From Dirofilaria immitis (lineage: Eukaryota > Nematoda > Chromadorea > Rhabditida > Onchocercidae), in contig JAKNDB010000103.1 of assembly GCA_024305405.1 (NCBI GenBank), positions 2,914,001-2,978,000 on the forward strand: a stretch of DNA of 64,000 nt, read 5' to 3'. Below the pieces are notes generated by a model. It made no database searches. It was given only the letters and a program-made list of their open reading frames with translations, and was not told the origin of the DNA. Shown piece after piece: positions 1 through 12,705 of this stretch. The first letter of the stretch is position 1. Each line of letters begins with the position of its first letter. The position numbers were made by a program, and so were the translations under genes.

Positions 1-142
1 AATTTAAAAATTAGCATTTTCATTTCAAAAATATAAAATCTAGAGATATATCTATATTTCCTGTTCCATGCTTTACGCTACTTATGGACAAATAGAGAAA
101 GTTTTAGTAGATACAACTACAAAAATTTGCTGTGAAACTTAC

Positions 143-3100
143 ATGTTGTTTTCAATATTAAAGCATAAAGTACTGGTAAGAGAGGTGGCACAAAATAATG
201 TAGGGCAGCAACATTGAAGAAATAAAAATAACGCTGTATCTAAAAGACAGCTATATAAAATGTCACAGAAAATGACGTTGTATCCAAAACACAACTACAT
301 GAAATTTCACAGAAAATGGGACTAAAAATTCAAAACTGAAACTTCCACAAAACGATTATTTCCATTACAGTTTCAATCATCCAAGAGCTTGAAAAAACAT
401 TCAGTTCACCTTCATTTTCAACACTGATGTCTTGATCCAACCACTTTCACGATGAATCTTAGAAAGGGTAATAAGGGATTGATCCAGAAATGATTGCAAA
501 TGAGGCCGATACAAGGAGATACGTAACAATGCAGTTAGAAGAACAATATAAATGCGAATGGTATCCATTTGAGATTCATTTACTCTGGAAATATGACAGA
601 AACAAATAAAAAGTTAAAGTAAAACTATATCCAAGTTTTTATGACATTTCATATTTTATAAATAAATGCACTGTAAATCAGTTAGCATAATCAAGGAAAG
701 TTCTTTTATAAATGATGCAAGTAACTTTGCGGCCTAGGTCTAAATGGTAGACACTAATTTGCTCAAAAAAAGCAGCATCTTTATATAATTCAAGGATATG
801 AATAAAAAAATGTTTAAAATAAAAATCTTACAATCGTTTAGGTCCATAAACTAAGTAATTCTTTGCAGGATGAGAGTATAAAAATAATGCCAAAAATTGT
901 GATAGAAAAGTAAGGTGATATAACATCCTGGAATAATTATTCATATTTGGTAAGCATGATATACATTCTCAGAGACGAAAGGAATGAATATCTATTATCT
1001 TTTATAGAAATTTAATGCAAAAATAAATCTATGTAGGAATACATGGATCATAAAGGGTGATACGCTAAGTTAAAATTTTCCCTGTCTATTCTTCTACGCT
1101 TTATAATTATGAAGTTGTGAACAAAGTTGAAATTGACAATACATTGTCCAAACAGGCAGGCCGATACTGAATAACTTTTGAATATTGAAGAAATTTGGTC
1201 TCTTTATAAAAAAAGGATGTAGGTAGCGAAAATCTAATAAATTATTGAAAAAGCAGGTTAAAATATTTTTCACCAAATCTAGCTTTTAGTTATCATAATT
1301 AATGCTGAATCCTGAGGTCATTGAATAAATATCAAAAATTTGTATATTAATGGAAAATTCAGCTAGTAATATCAAATCAGAATTTTCAGAAAAATTCAAG
1401 TACTTATAAAATAGCAAAAATGCTTACAATTCACAGGACATTATTAAGAATATTTCAGCATAATGTCTCAGAATTTTTACCTTTCTAGCGGTCGTTCAGC
1501 ACCTTTAACGACATCAGAATACATACGCGCATATCTAAAACCCGGAAAAACAAGCAGAGCAGCAAAAAATGCCAGCATGATAGCTAAAGAGATGAAAAAT
1601 AGAAGTGGTGAGTGTTGGGACATATAATCTGGAACTCGACTTTCTATCATAAATTTTGCCGTCGCGTTTTTCAGAGAATCGAATGCTGGAATCAACAATT
1701 TCAAAACTAATGTCAGAGAAATAATTGCAAAATTACTGAATTGTTTTAATGATTGATTTTAATTGCTTTTCAATGCAATCAAAAAATCAAAAGAAAATTC
1801 TTGATATGTTCGTTATTAAGACTGAACAAAGTACCTTCATTCAAGGGCATGTCAAATAGACGCTCCGCAAACATGATTAGCATCAATGAGAATAAGAAAA
1901 ATAAAGATGCCATTGAAATGACCAAATTTCTTTCTCCATTAGCAACATTACTTGTGAAATATGTGGCTGCTACTAGCGTTAATGCCTCAAAATTTTTCAG
2001 AAGTCATTTTCTTGAAACTTTTCTAACGAATTCCGATGATTTTATTGATTAAATAAGTTTTTTCTGCAGACTACTACAATTTAAAGGCTTATCTTTTAAT
2101 AACATAATAAACCATAAAATTAAAAGCTCATTTAATAACTTGAAAACTCAAAACTCAGCAGGATATCTCACTTTACAATTTTTAATAGTTCAATAAACGG
2201 AAACAAAATGACTAATACCTGAAGTAAGAAGAATATCGATAAGAATAACCAAATTATGGAAATATTAAAATCTGTATTGTTTGGAAAGACAAAACATATG
2301 AATTCACTTGTGATATAGGATATCTAAAAAATTATCGAATTAATAAAAGCTATAGCAAATATTCAGGAACCTAATTGCATATATTAATGGGAAGAAAGCC
2401 TTGAAATACGGTATATATTTATTAGTTACCATATATCTTGTCTTGATTGTTTTCGGAAATGTGGTTCCATTTTAGTAACAACAATGAGTTCTTTAGAAAG
2501 TCTCTGATAGAAAAAACTCCATTTACAATTTTTATAAATTCCTACAAAAAACTATGAAAATTCTTTTACTCTTTAATAAAGTTATTTAATTACTTTTCTT
2601 TATAATAATGTACACCAATTTTTTTATCTAACAATTTTGTATTTAATAATGCAAATCCTAAATGGATAAAGAAAGTTCATACATTTGTTTAGTTATAATG
2701 TAAAGAAACTGTCTTCTGTTCGATAATTACAGTTAGTGCTAATATTATTAGAGATATTATTTTAAAAATAAAACTAGCCTGATAATTTCAGTAAATTTAA
2801 ATTAAGCTTAGTTAAAAGAAACATCCTATAGCGTAATCTTATTCGCCTTGTATCCGTCACTACTACTTTTTAATTCTTTTGCTACATAAAGCTCTGATTA
2901 AACCATCGTTATAAATTTCGAAAAAGTATATTTATAACGAATTAAGAATGAAACATCGCAAATTTAACTTGCCAATGTAAAGCCAACAAATTCTGCAGAC
3001 CACATGAATGTTTCATAAAACTGTAAGCGTTGCAAATCAGCGATATCCACCGGAATTGACATCAAACTCAATTCCATCTTTTTCGGTAGCAGAGCATCAG

Positions 3101-3685
3101 ATTCTTCATTGCTACATATATAAGGAAAACAAGGAGATTAGTCGAAAATCTTCGAAATAAAATCAAATTTAGAACAAAAATATCATTTCTGTTGAAGAAA
3201 TAAAACTTACCGTGGATGCTTACGCTTTCGACTTTTCAATGAACGTAAAGATTGTGACTGAGATGCTTGCTTTAAAGTAGCATTCGATGGTGGCAAATAT
3301 CGTTGCAATCTAAAGGATAGAAAATTTTTGAAGCATTACCTAAGGAAAAGAGGTTCAAAGGAATGAAAACAAATGAAAAGATCACAATAGAAAAAGAAAA
3401 AGAAAAGAAGATAGCCTAATCCGAAAACAAACAGCGAATAGATTGAAATATTTCCTCAATAACTATGAACTTTTTAATTTCAGATAAAAATGTAAAAGAC
3501 ATATTTTAAAAAAATATGAGTTGCATTCAAAAGCAACAGCTAATCAAAAAGGAACTTAATACTATCTAAAAATAATAAACTAACCGATTACATAGAATAA
3601 TCTTAACCAATGAATATTTCTTGCGAATTTTTGTGAAGAAAAAGAAAATAAACAATGAAGCAAGTATATGATAACCCAGTATAGC
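143..3685 (-). CDS. TMEM161: TMEM161-family multi-pass membrane protein, 3'-partial
   Basis: Nine exons can be joined on the minus strand with consistent phases: 3685-3585, 3309-3211, 3111-2969, 2271-2219, 1985-1835, 1706-1481, 927-832, 584-410 and 233-143. The last ends at a GTAAGT donor, so the C-terminus lies left of the window. The protein follows the order of vertebrate TMEM161A/B as I recall it: an N-terminal helix ([16 protein letters not shown]), a loop, a segment with [14 protein letters not shown], then [23 protein letters not shown] and a final hydrophobic segment with [16 protein letters not shown]. It is a predicted polytopic membrane protein of poorly known function. The exon with the initiator ATG was not found; the first recognised exon starts in phase 0 at 3685, so only one or a few codons may be missing. 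The acceptor at 1987-1986 (TTTTGAG) is slightly unusual. No frame break is seen. Family call is strong; molecular function is unknown. Confidence 0.88.
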
Positions 3686-4909
3686 CTGAAATAGAAAATA
3701 TTTGAAATTCCATGAAATATAATAGTTCTGCAAAACTTAGAAAATAAATTTTAAAATATTTAACTCATATGAAATTTTCTTCCTTTTTTTTTGGAATAAT
3801 TTAAATATGAAATTATTTACACACATAGAAAAGATAATAAAAATTAAAAAAATTAGCATATTTTATTGATTTATTAATTCTTCAATAAAAAAATTGATAT
3901 TATCATTACCATTTAACTTATTTCGTAAAATCCTTGAAATTATCAGAACTTTTTAATCATAATAATTAAAAATATTTGAAAATTTAAATATATAGAAATG
4001 TAATCCATCCATCAAAATATTTTCTTTATGATTTCTGATTGGAAAATGTTTTTATCATCCCTGCAAAATTAGATTCATACAAAATAAATAGATAACCAAA
4101 AGTTAAAAAATTATACTCGCATTTTCTATAAATAACGAAAACTAACCAAATCACAATAATATCCATGCAATCTAAAATATGACTAATGAATCATAATGAA
4201 TCAGTATGGAATCTAAAAGCTAACTAAAAAATCACGTAATATGCGTGGAATATTCAAAATTTTATTAATGGAATCAATTAGTACGTATGCGTGTGTGTCA
4301 AATGTAACTACCGAAATCACGTATTGGGATCATCTAATACAGAGATGTCTAAAATGTAACGCACCTTAAATCTGGCATACCTGAAATTTAAACGTGACTA
4401 GCAAAATTACGCCATATATTGCGATATTTAAGATGTATGTTAGATCTAAATGATTTCACGTGAAAACGATATGGACGCGACGCGCTCGTAAAAACGTTTC
4501 ACAATGTGCGTCATTATGGCGAGATTGAAAGGCAAGCAGACAAAGAGAAAAGAGAAAAGCTTAGACGAGCAGACGAGAGGATTTGGATCAAACTAAGAAG
4601 AATGTTAGGAAGGGTTCCTCTGTTACTTTTTTTCCTTGCAGATGGGATCTTTGTGAAGTTTTATTTTAACGGGCTATGACGTGCTTTACGTGTAAGATGG
4701 TGGTGCGTAAGGTATGTGAGATACAGGAAATGCTTATATTTGATATATATATATATATAAACTGAATCTTTTATAGCTAAATTTTGTCCTTTTTCAGCAG
4801 TCGTAAAAGTTTGATTTCACATTTGCGATTTGACATTTGCGATTTCATACTTGCGATTTCACTTTGCATTATTTGATGGTAAACAAGAGTAATTTATTGT
4901 TAACAGGTG
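3686..4909. promoter_or_regulatory. Divergent intergenic/promoter region between TMEM161 and ATG4
   Basis: No convincing coding exon apart from a possible missing first exon of the minus-strand TMEM161 gene. The part at about 4440-4710 is visibly less AT-rich than its surroundings and contains CpG-containing words, as expected for a shared promoter between two divergent genes. It includes the palindrome TTTCACGTGAAA at 4454-4465. A TTGTTAACAG acceptor ends at 4906, four bases before the ATG4 start, and is a candidate spliced-leader addition site. Confidence 0.45.
4454..4465. promoter_or_regulatory. Palindromic E-box TTTCACGTGAAA
   Basis: A perfect 12-bp palindrome with a CACGTG core and TCACGTGA inner octamer, about 445 bp upstream of the ATG4 start codon. 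CACGTG is the binding core of bHLH-leucine-zipper factors such as TFEB/HLH-30, known regulators of autophagy and lysosome genes. Function here is inferred only from motif and position. Confidence 0.4.
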
Positions 4910-7900
4910 ATGTTAGCCGAACTAAGGCTAAAGAAAGAACGAGTACATGAAGAAGCAAAGTACGTTCATTCTCTCTTTCTCTCTCTCTCTCTTTTTCTCC
5001 ATCCTTTTCATATTATATTATTCATTACTCCCATCTTATCATTCATTCTTTTTTTTCCTCCAATTCTTATCATTCCATCGTATCATTTTTTTATTTTTAT
5101 CATCCTTATTGAAAGAAAAAAAAATTATGTTTTTATATGATATTAGATAAAAAATTCTATTAGATAAAATTTTCCTCTTATGTTACGTTGCACAAATTAA
5201 GAGTAAATATTTATTTATGATTGATTAAAATGAAAACAAAATTAAAGTTTATTTATTAGGAAGAAAAAGTATGCAATTAATATTTAGTTGAAATCATTTG
5301 TTATCATTTGCATATCTCTAATCTTATCATATATACATATATATATAGTTAAATGACGTAGTTTGTCATAAACAGTATAATAAATGTAAATGTTTCTAAA
5401 TAGAAATCATATATATTTAACGCACTAATTACATAACAATTCAAAAATAAAGTAAGTTTAGGATAAAATTTTAGTAAAAGAATTTTAAGATTTTCATATT
5501 TTACATTGACTTATTTAATATATGTATGTCATATGCTTCATATATTCATATTATTCTGCTTATGAATTTAGCCTTTTTTTAATTATCTCAATTTTTTATT
5601 TAGTAGAATTTTTAATTAAATTTTTCGATTTATTTGATTTTATATTTTATATCTAATATCTATGCATCATTTAATTAGAACATAATTTAAATGCCAATTC
5701 AAGCAGAAAAAAAAGAAACATATAGAAAGAAAATAATAAGCATAATAGAGATTTTCTTTGAATAGTCAGATTATTGCTTTTTTCTTTTCTTTTTACATCG
5801 TTTACAGATTTTGAAAAATTATGAAAATTATTTTTAAGGAAATTATTTGCCGATTGGAAGCCTACAGTGAGTAGAATGCTGGAAACATATCTTACACTGG
5901 ATCCGAGTTTTTCAGATGCTCAAAATTATGCTTTATTTGATTCAAATCTTCCGATTTATCTTTTGGGCGAAAAATTTACATCGAGAAGAGGTTAAGTAAA
6001 TAATTTGTTTATGAATAAAGATTTAGATGTTTCATGTATTATTTAATGCTCTTTTGTCTTTAAATATTAAGAAAAAATGGAATCCCTAGATTGAGAATTT
6101 GAGATTGCAAATGAATTTTGATTGAAGTACCATTATCTATAAAACATGTTTAATGTGATAAAATGAAAATAATTGTAGCATAATAAATTGTAGCTTTTAA
6201 TAAACTACCTTAAAATGACGATAATTTTTCTTGTATAAAACTTCATTTTTTTTCTTTTATTACTTTTTTTGCCATATAAAAAGCTATGAAAAAAATTGAA
6301 TTTTGCTTACTTAGTCCTATAACTGTTTGATAACACATCGTTTAAAAAAAGCAATTTTGATTTTTGTTTGTTTGTTTGTCTACAGTTTTATCTGTTTTTC
6401 TTTTTTCTTTTAATGTTTTGAGTATAGATATGGGACGCATCAAAGAATTTATGACATCGTTGTTATGGTTCACTTATCGAAAAAATTTTGAACCTATTGG
6501 TAAGTTTTTATAGATAATATGTAGATTTGATAAACATTGTTTTAGTAAGAAATATAAATAAAATAAAAAATATTTGAATATGAAACAGATAAAGCTTAGT
6601 TTACGTCATTTGTGATCTATGTTTGCTTCTGTGTATCTCTTATTGTTGCTAATTTAGTTCTGTTATAGGTGGCATTGGACCAACAACTGATCAAGGCTGG
6701 GGATGTATGCTGCGCTGTGGTCAAATGTTGTTAGCTCGAGTTTTGATTTTGCGACATTTGGGTCCTGATTGGCTCTGGGATCGAGATATCAAATTGGCTG
6801 AATACAAACGCATTTTGCGTATGTTTCAGGATAAGAAAAACTGCCTTTTTCGATACATCAGATAGGTAAAATTAGATAATTTCTTTTCGTATTTTAGTTG
6901 TTACTTTTACTTGTCCTTTTACTTACGCGTGTTACTTAATTGCTGAATCCAAAAGTTAAATTGAAAATCAATTGAATTTCGAATATTGCATTCTTTGAAA
7001 ATTCTTCCGATATGTACAGATTACTTTGTGAGTCGAAAGTCATCTTAAAATCAAGCCCACGTAGGATTTAGGCTTGGAATTGGCTTGGTGTTAAGTGCTG
7101 TTAGAATTATCTGAATTATTTATAGTTCCGAGTATTGGTGTATTTTTGGATTAAAAAGTAATATTCATTATTTGAAATTAGAAATCGATTTTTTTATGTT
7201 TTAGTATTTTGGAATATTTTCCATTTTCAGCACATATGGGAGTATCCGAAGGCAAGAAAATTGGAGAATGGTTTGGTCCAAATACAGCAGCTCAAGTTCT
7301 GAAAAAGTTGGTAATATATGATCAGTGGTCACGATTAACGATACATGTAGCTCTTGATAATGTGCTAATAACGAGTGATATACGTACTATGGCTTTTACT
7401 AGACCTCCTTATCGCAGATCTGGGTAATTAACTTTTAACAACTATTTTGATGCAGTTTTTTATATTTCCGTTGTACGATATTTTTAAAACTTTTTTGCCT
7501 TCATAATTTACAAAGTTATGAATTACTATGCACTGAATGCTTGAGACATAATCTTTGTAAGAAAAAAATATGGATCTTATAATGAAAATCCTACTATGTC
7601 TTATCCAGATCAAGAACTTTTATCTTAGCCGCTTCTTTTTTCTATTAATTATTTTCATCTATTAGTTATTTGAATTATTACAGATCTCGGCGTGAGACAG
7701 GAAGTGACTGTAATGATAATCAGGATATTATTGATCCTGCTGGTAAATACTTACCTTATTCATGTGATTCATATTGAAAATGAATATTTTTAAAGAGATA
7801 TTTAGAACTTTCATAGAATTAACTATAATTACTAACAGATCGATCAAAAGTAGAAATTTTTTTTCTTTTTCTCACAGGTGCGGAAATATTACCGGAATTA

Positions 7901-9608
7901 ACTTGTTCTCCTACACGAAGTGAAACCTCCTCAGTAAGCAGTTATAGTGGTGGTATTAGTGAAGAATGGCGACCATTGCTAATCATCATTCCACTTAGAC
8001 TTGGCTTAAGTACAATTAATCGATGTTACTTGCCTGCCATTCAGGTTTATTTTCTGTTCATTCAGTTTAAGCCCGGATTGTTGAGAATTGCTGCTTTGGC
8101 GAATTTTAATGATGCAAAAAAATTTTTAGAGCATTATTTTTTATTTGCTAAGAAATGCTTTAAATGCTTTAACTCATAAAATTTCTTGAAACAGATAATT
8201 AACTTATCATTTCTATTAAAAAATGAAATATTCAAAGTATTCGTTCTGAGAGCTTCCTTAGAACTGAATGATCCACAAATCTATAACTAGTTGAGAAGAT
8301 AGTGGAAGATGCATTTGAAACTAGTTTTTCAGGCATTTTTTCAACTACCGCAGTGTGTTGGCATTATTGGCGGTCGGCCTAATCATGCACTTTATTTTTG
8401 CGGTATTGCAGATAATAATGTATGTTGTTATTTCTAAGAGATGCAATTATTTATTTTGTTGTGGATTCAGTGGATGTTTCATTAATTTGTTATCTTTAGT
8501 AAAGTTTCTGAATCAAAAAGGAACGTAGCAACTTAAATTGAAGTTTACAGAATCGAATCCATAATCTCCAAAGTTTCAAAATTTTATATCGTTTTCAAAA
8601 TAATGTTATTTTTTCAGTTACTTTATCTCGATCCTCATTTTTGTCAGGATTTCGTGGATTTAGATGAAACTACGACAGCCAGAGATAAGCGTGATGGTTA
8701 TGTTGAGGTGAAATATTTTTAAGATTCAAATCCATTCCATCCTGCATAATTTTGTATATAAATTTGTAACTCTTCTTGATATCCCATCATTTTTTACTTC
8801 CGTTCTGTTCGTTATTATCCTGTGTTTCATATATTCATCAATTTTCCTTTACAGATCAAAAATAATGAATTTAAAGATAGCACTTATCACTGTCCATTTA
8901 TTCTAAGTACCAAGTTCGACAAGGTGGATCCGTCATTGGCACTTGGTTTCTTCTGTCGCACTGAAGACGACTATAACGACCTAGCAAAACGGTTGCGAAC
9001 GGTACTTTTTCACTGTTGTAAATGGTCTGATTCAGTAAACAAATGAATCATTATTCTCATAATATTTTCGAGTTTTAATTTTAGAATTCGTTCTTTGTTC
9101 ATTGGTGTTTGTAAAAGTTTATTATTGTTTCAGCATTTGCTACTGGCGTCAACACCACCTTTGTTCGAAATGTTAGAAACAAGACCAAAAAATTTTCCAC
9201 CATTTGTACCATATGTTGGGGAAAATACGAAATTACGAGGTAAATTATTTAAATCGATCTCAAATTCGGTGTTTTAATTTGTGATAAGTTTCTCTTAGTT
9301 TTATATAAAAATACAGAACATTGCAAAGCAATCTTTTGTCAAATATGAGGAGACACAATAGAATAAAACAACTTATTAATTTTTATTCAGTGGCCTCAAA
9401 TTCCGTAGGATGAAATTTAGATCAATGGAAATACTGTGAAATATTTTATATGTTGCAGCGACAAAACTCACTGCAGAAAAATGAAAATATTATTAAATTA
9501 AGTAAGTAAAAACCGTTTTAAATATTATCTGTTGAAGCTTCTTTTTCAGACTATACAGATCTCGGTGAAGTGAATGATAGTTACGATGAATTTGAACTGC
9601 TTGAATGA
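4910..9608 (+). CDS. ATG4: ATG4 cysteine protease (autophagin), one frame break
   Basis: Peptidase family C54, which processes and delipidates ATG8/LC3 proteins in autophagy. Twelve exons: 4910-4959, 5839-5990, 6428-6499, 6669-6865, 7231-7423, 7684-7742, 7878-8044, 8333-8419, 8618-8707, 8855-9001, 9134-9239, 9550-9608, giving about 459 residues. Visible family signatures are [16 protein letters not shown] with the catalytic Cys, [30 protein letters not shown], and LLYLDPH with the catalytic Asp and His. A Ser-rich insertion precedes [16 protein letters not shown]. The C-terminus ends in FELL, shaped like the LC3-interacting motif of ATG4B. The start was chosen because the ATG lies just after a TTAACAG acceptor and exon 1 joins exon 2 in phase. 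In exon 4 the five T at 6846-6850 leave the frame one base short: read literally, a TAG stop occurs at the exon end, while six T would give SIHQI followed by AHMGV. Confidence 0.93.
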
Positions 9609-12600
9609 AAAATGATAGAACTGGAAGATCACTATCTTATATGGAGGAGAGCTTTCCAAAATTTTTTAATTTTTGAGCATTTTTTCTATTATTTCGTTTT
9701 TATGAATAGACGAGGGAAGAAATCAATTTGAAGATTTCTAGAAGGATCATTGAATTAGATTTTACATCGGGAGAAAAGTTTGGAAATTTCCGCTGAAACT
9801 TTATGTATTTAATTTTTAACCTCTTATCTTTCTAGGCTAGCTTTAATTTTGTATCTTCAAGTAAGTTATATGCATTTACCTTCGAAATACTTGATATGAT
9901 ATTAATATGCATAAATTTCCATCCGGTTATTCTAAACTTTCTTTCACTCCTCTGCATTTATTTCACTTTGTATATATTGTATTCATTCATGCTTTTGTGA
10001 ATTATTTGCCACTCTTTTTACTTTTTGCTTTTTATGTTAAAATTAATAATTGATGTGCACATTTTTATATATTATAGGATAAGATAGAGTATTTTGTTTA
10101 AGTTCTGTAAAATAATTATATATGCTAAGTGTTATGTCACCTTTCGGAAATCAAGAATATTTTCTCCTGAAAATTTAGGTTTCCAATAAAATTTTTCCTT
10201 CTTCATATTGAGCTTTGAATTTCCATCAATTAACGCTATTTACTCGCTGAAAACAACACATAAATAATCTTAGAATATGAGTATGTATTTTAAATCTAAA
10301 TAATGAAACTCTAAGTTCCTATTAGTCTTCTTTATCAAGACTACTGTTTTTCTTGTTATTAAACTCTTTTAGCTTATTTTAAAGCATTGAATCCCTTGAA
10401 TGTTCAGATAATTTTCCAAAGATTAGATTATATTAAAATAAGAAATTCTGCAATGATTCAAGATAGGAAGTTATCAGCAATTTAATGAATTTTATTTTAG
10501 AATTCATTTGTCGGAGTTATCAATTAATATCACTTCTAAACTTGTATGCAAGCAAAGATTGTTATGTTTTCCGTAATTTCGTTACTGATTATAAAAAAGT
10601 GAACACTTTGTGAACTCGACGCTATTATTTATACATTTTTCAGATATGTAATATGATTGAGTATTAGATTTAAGGGAATTAAAATCGAGAGTGAAAAAGG
10701 TCAAAGATCCGAAGTTCCGATGGTTATCCCGCAGAGGAAGTTATTGCGAATGTCATAAAATTTATAATATGTGAAAATAATTCGTCGATAGATTTGCATC
10801 TTATTTATTTTTGTATTTGCATATTAAAATACAAGGACTACTTAACATATTCCTCCAAGATATCTCAGGCGTATATATCAGACGCAATTCCGGTTGGTAG
10901 AGGGTTAAACTATCCGAAAAATGCTGTTGAAGATAGACCATGTCTCAACTGGAATTATTGCATACGATGATCTGTTAGATGTTGCAAATAAAAGATTGTT
11001 GTTTTCATTGCAAGGTAAGTGACGCGCGTGACGTATGCTATTTTGATAACCGAATGCGCTGGTGTGAATTTCTTATTTGAAGGGTTTACATCAATTTTGA
11101 AAAGAAATTCGTCAATTTTAAAACCCGAGAGGCTTACATTAATTTTTGAAATGTAATGCTTCTCAAGAATGTATTTCCAGAATCTTTCAAAATTTTTTTT
11201 CCCGAAGTTATCACTTATTCAAGACGTCTTTATGTTAGATATATATTTGTTTGTGTTCATTCAAAAATTTATACACACTACAAAAACTTTTCCAATATTA
11301 TATCTATAGTCCTAGAAGTTTGTCATATGTAGATTTTATTTTTATTTTTTGGTAATATTCTGACACGTTTTTTTGATACTTTCCTATATGCTAATGTCTT
11401 ATTCGTTCTTTCATCTCTTTAACCATTATGGAACTATAATTTTTTGCTCTAAACATGAAATATAATTCTTGATTTTCTTTTTCTCAGGAAAAGTTTTTGG
11501 TTTTGAACATTTTATCAGCTAAAGTGTTTGAAATGTATTAAGCTGAATGAGATTATTATTATTAAACCAGGAAATTCATTTTTATTATTGTTGTTGATTT
11601 CCAAAAATATCATTAATTTGGTGCTTTTTCCATCTCAGTTTATTTCTATTTTGAATTTCTCAGGAATTTCGATGATAAAATTTCTTGCGCTTAAATAAGC
11701 ATAGATGAATGCTTCGGAAGTTATTTTGCGCCAAAACTTCATATTCGTTACAGAATTTTGCGTCTTAAAAATTTTATTTCTTAAATTATTTTTCTCCTAA
11801 TTGTATTTATTTAATAAGACGAGAAGAATAATGCGAAACGATTATGAAAATTTAAAAATGAATTTTCCTTTAAATGTGGCGTCTTATATGGTTGAAAGAA
11901 TGAGTATTAGAAAGAAAACAATTTTCTTATTTTAAAATTACTTCGTATCTTAGAAATATTTTTCGTGTTCATATATTTCTTTAATTGTGGCTTCAATTTT
12001 CAGCATTGCCAAAATTACTTGTGATTGAAATCATTGCCAAAAAGTGGTAAGAAAACGATTCGATTGCATTATTACTCATATTCAAGGAGTTTCATGCTTT
12101 ACAGCGCAATATCAAAATGATCTAAATTTTCAACTGAAAAATGGTATATTTATATGAATTTCATTAATATATTTACTAACTTATAGAAATTTTCATCTCA
12201 CATGAAATTCTATTTTTATATGGATTTAAAATTTAGAAAATATTTTTGAAAAATGCTTGGATAATTTCGACAGGTTTCTCTATACTGATGTTTATCGATG
12301 CATTGCAGCAGATACATCCGTTTCACTTTAACCGCTAGCATCGAAAGATATTTACGGCACAAGACATCATGCAATTTTTTTTCCTATTTAACATTTACTA
12401 ATTATCTTAACTTCTCTTCAAATATTATAGAAAATATTTCCTTATATGCCAATTTCAACGAGAAATCTGTCGAAATTTTATCATATGAAATTCATCAAAT
12501 TATTTTTTTGGGGTTATTTTAAAGACTTTTTGAATTTTACTGTTAAACAGAGTCGCTTCGTGAAGCGACAATGATGAATAATGCATTCTTAGTGCAGCAA

Positions 12601-12705
12601 TTTTCGGGGAGAAAGTTGTCTGGTGATCCTCCTGTCGATGATTTTGTGATGTTATTTTCTTTCTTCGCAAATGACTGATTAAGGGAGGACATCTGAGATA
12701 CAGCT
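9609..12705. other. Intergenic region with ATG4 3' UTR
   Basis: AT-rich sequence without a supported exon on either strand. A canonical AATAAA lies at 10185-10190, about 580 bp after the ATG4 stop, and is a candidate polyadenylation signal. The 3' part presumably holds the promoter of the downstream zinc-finger gene; a CAG acceptor at 12701-12703 sits two bases before its ATG. Nothing else was recognised. Confidence 0.4.

Noticed and set aside
1094..1276. Minus-strand open frame (about 60 codons) between TMEM161 exons
   Set aside because: First considered as the missing TMEM161 helix, but the true exon is at 832-927 ([15 protein letters not shown]), which fits sequence and phase; 1094-1276 is intronic.
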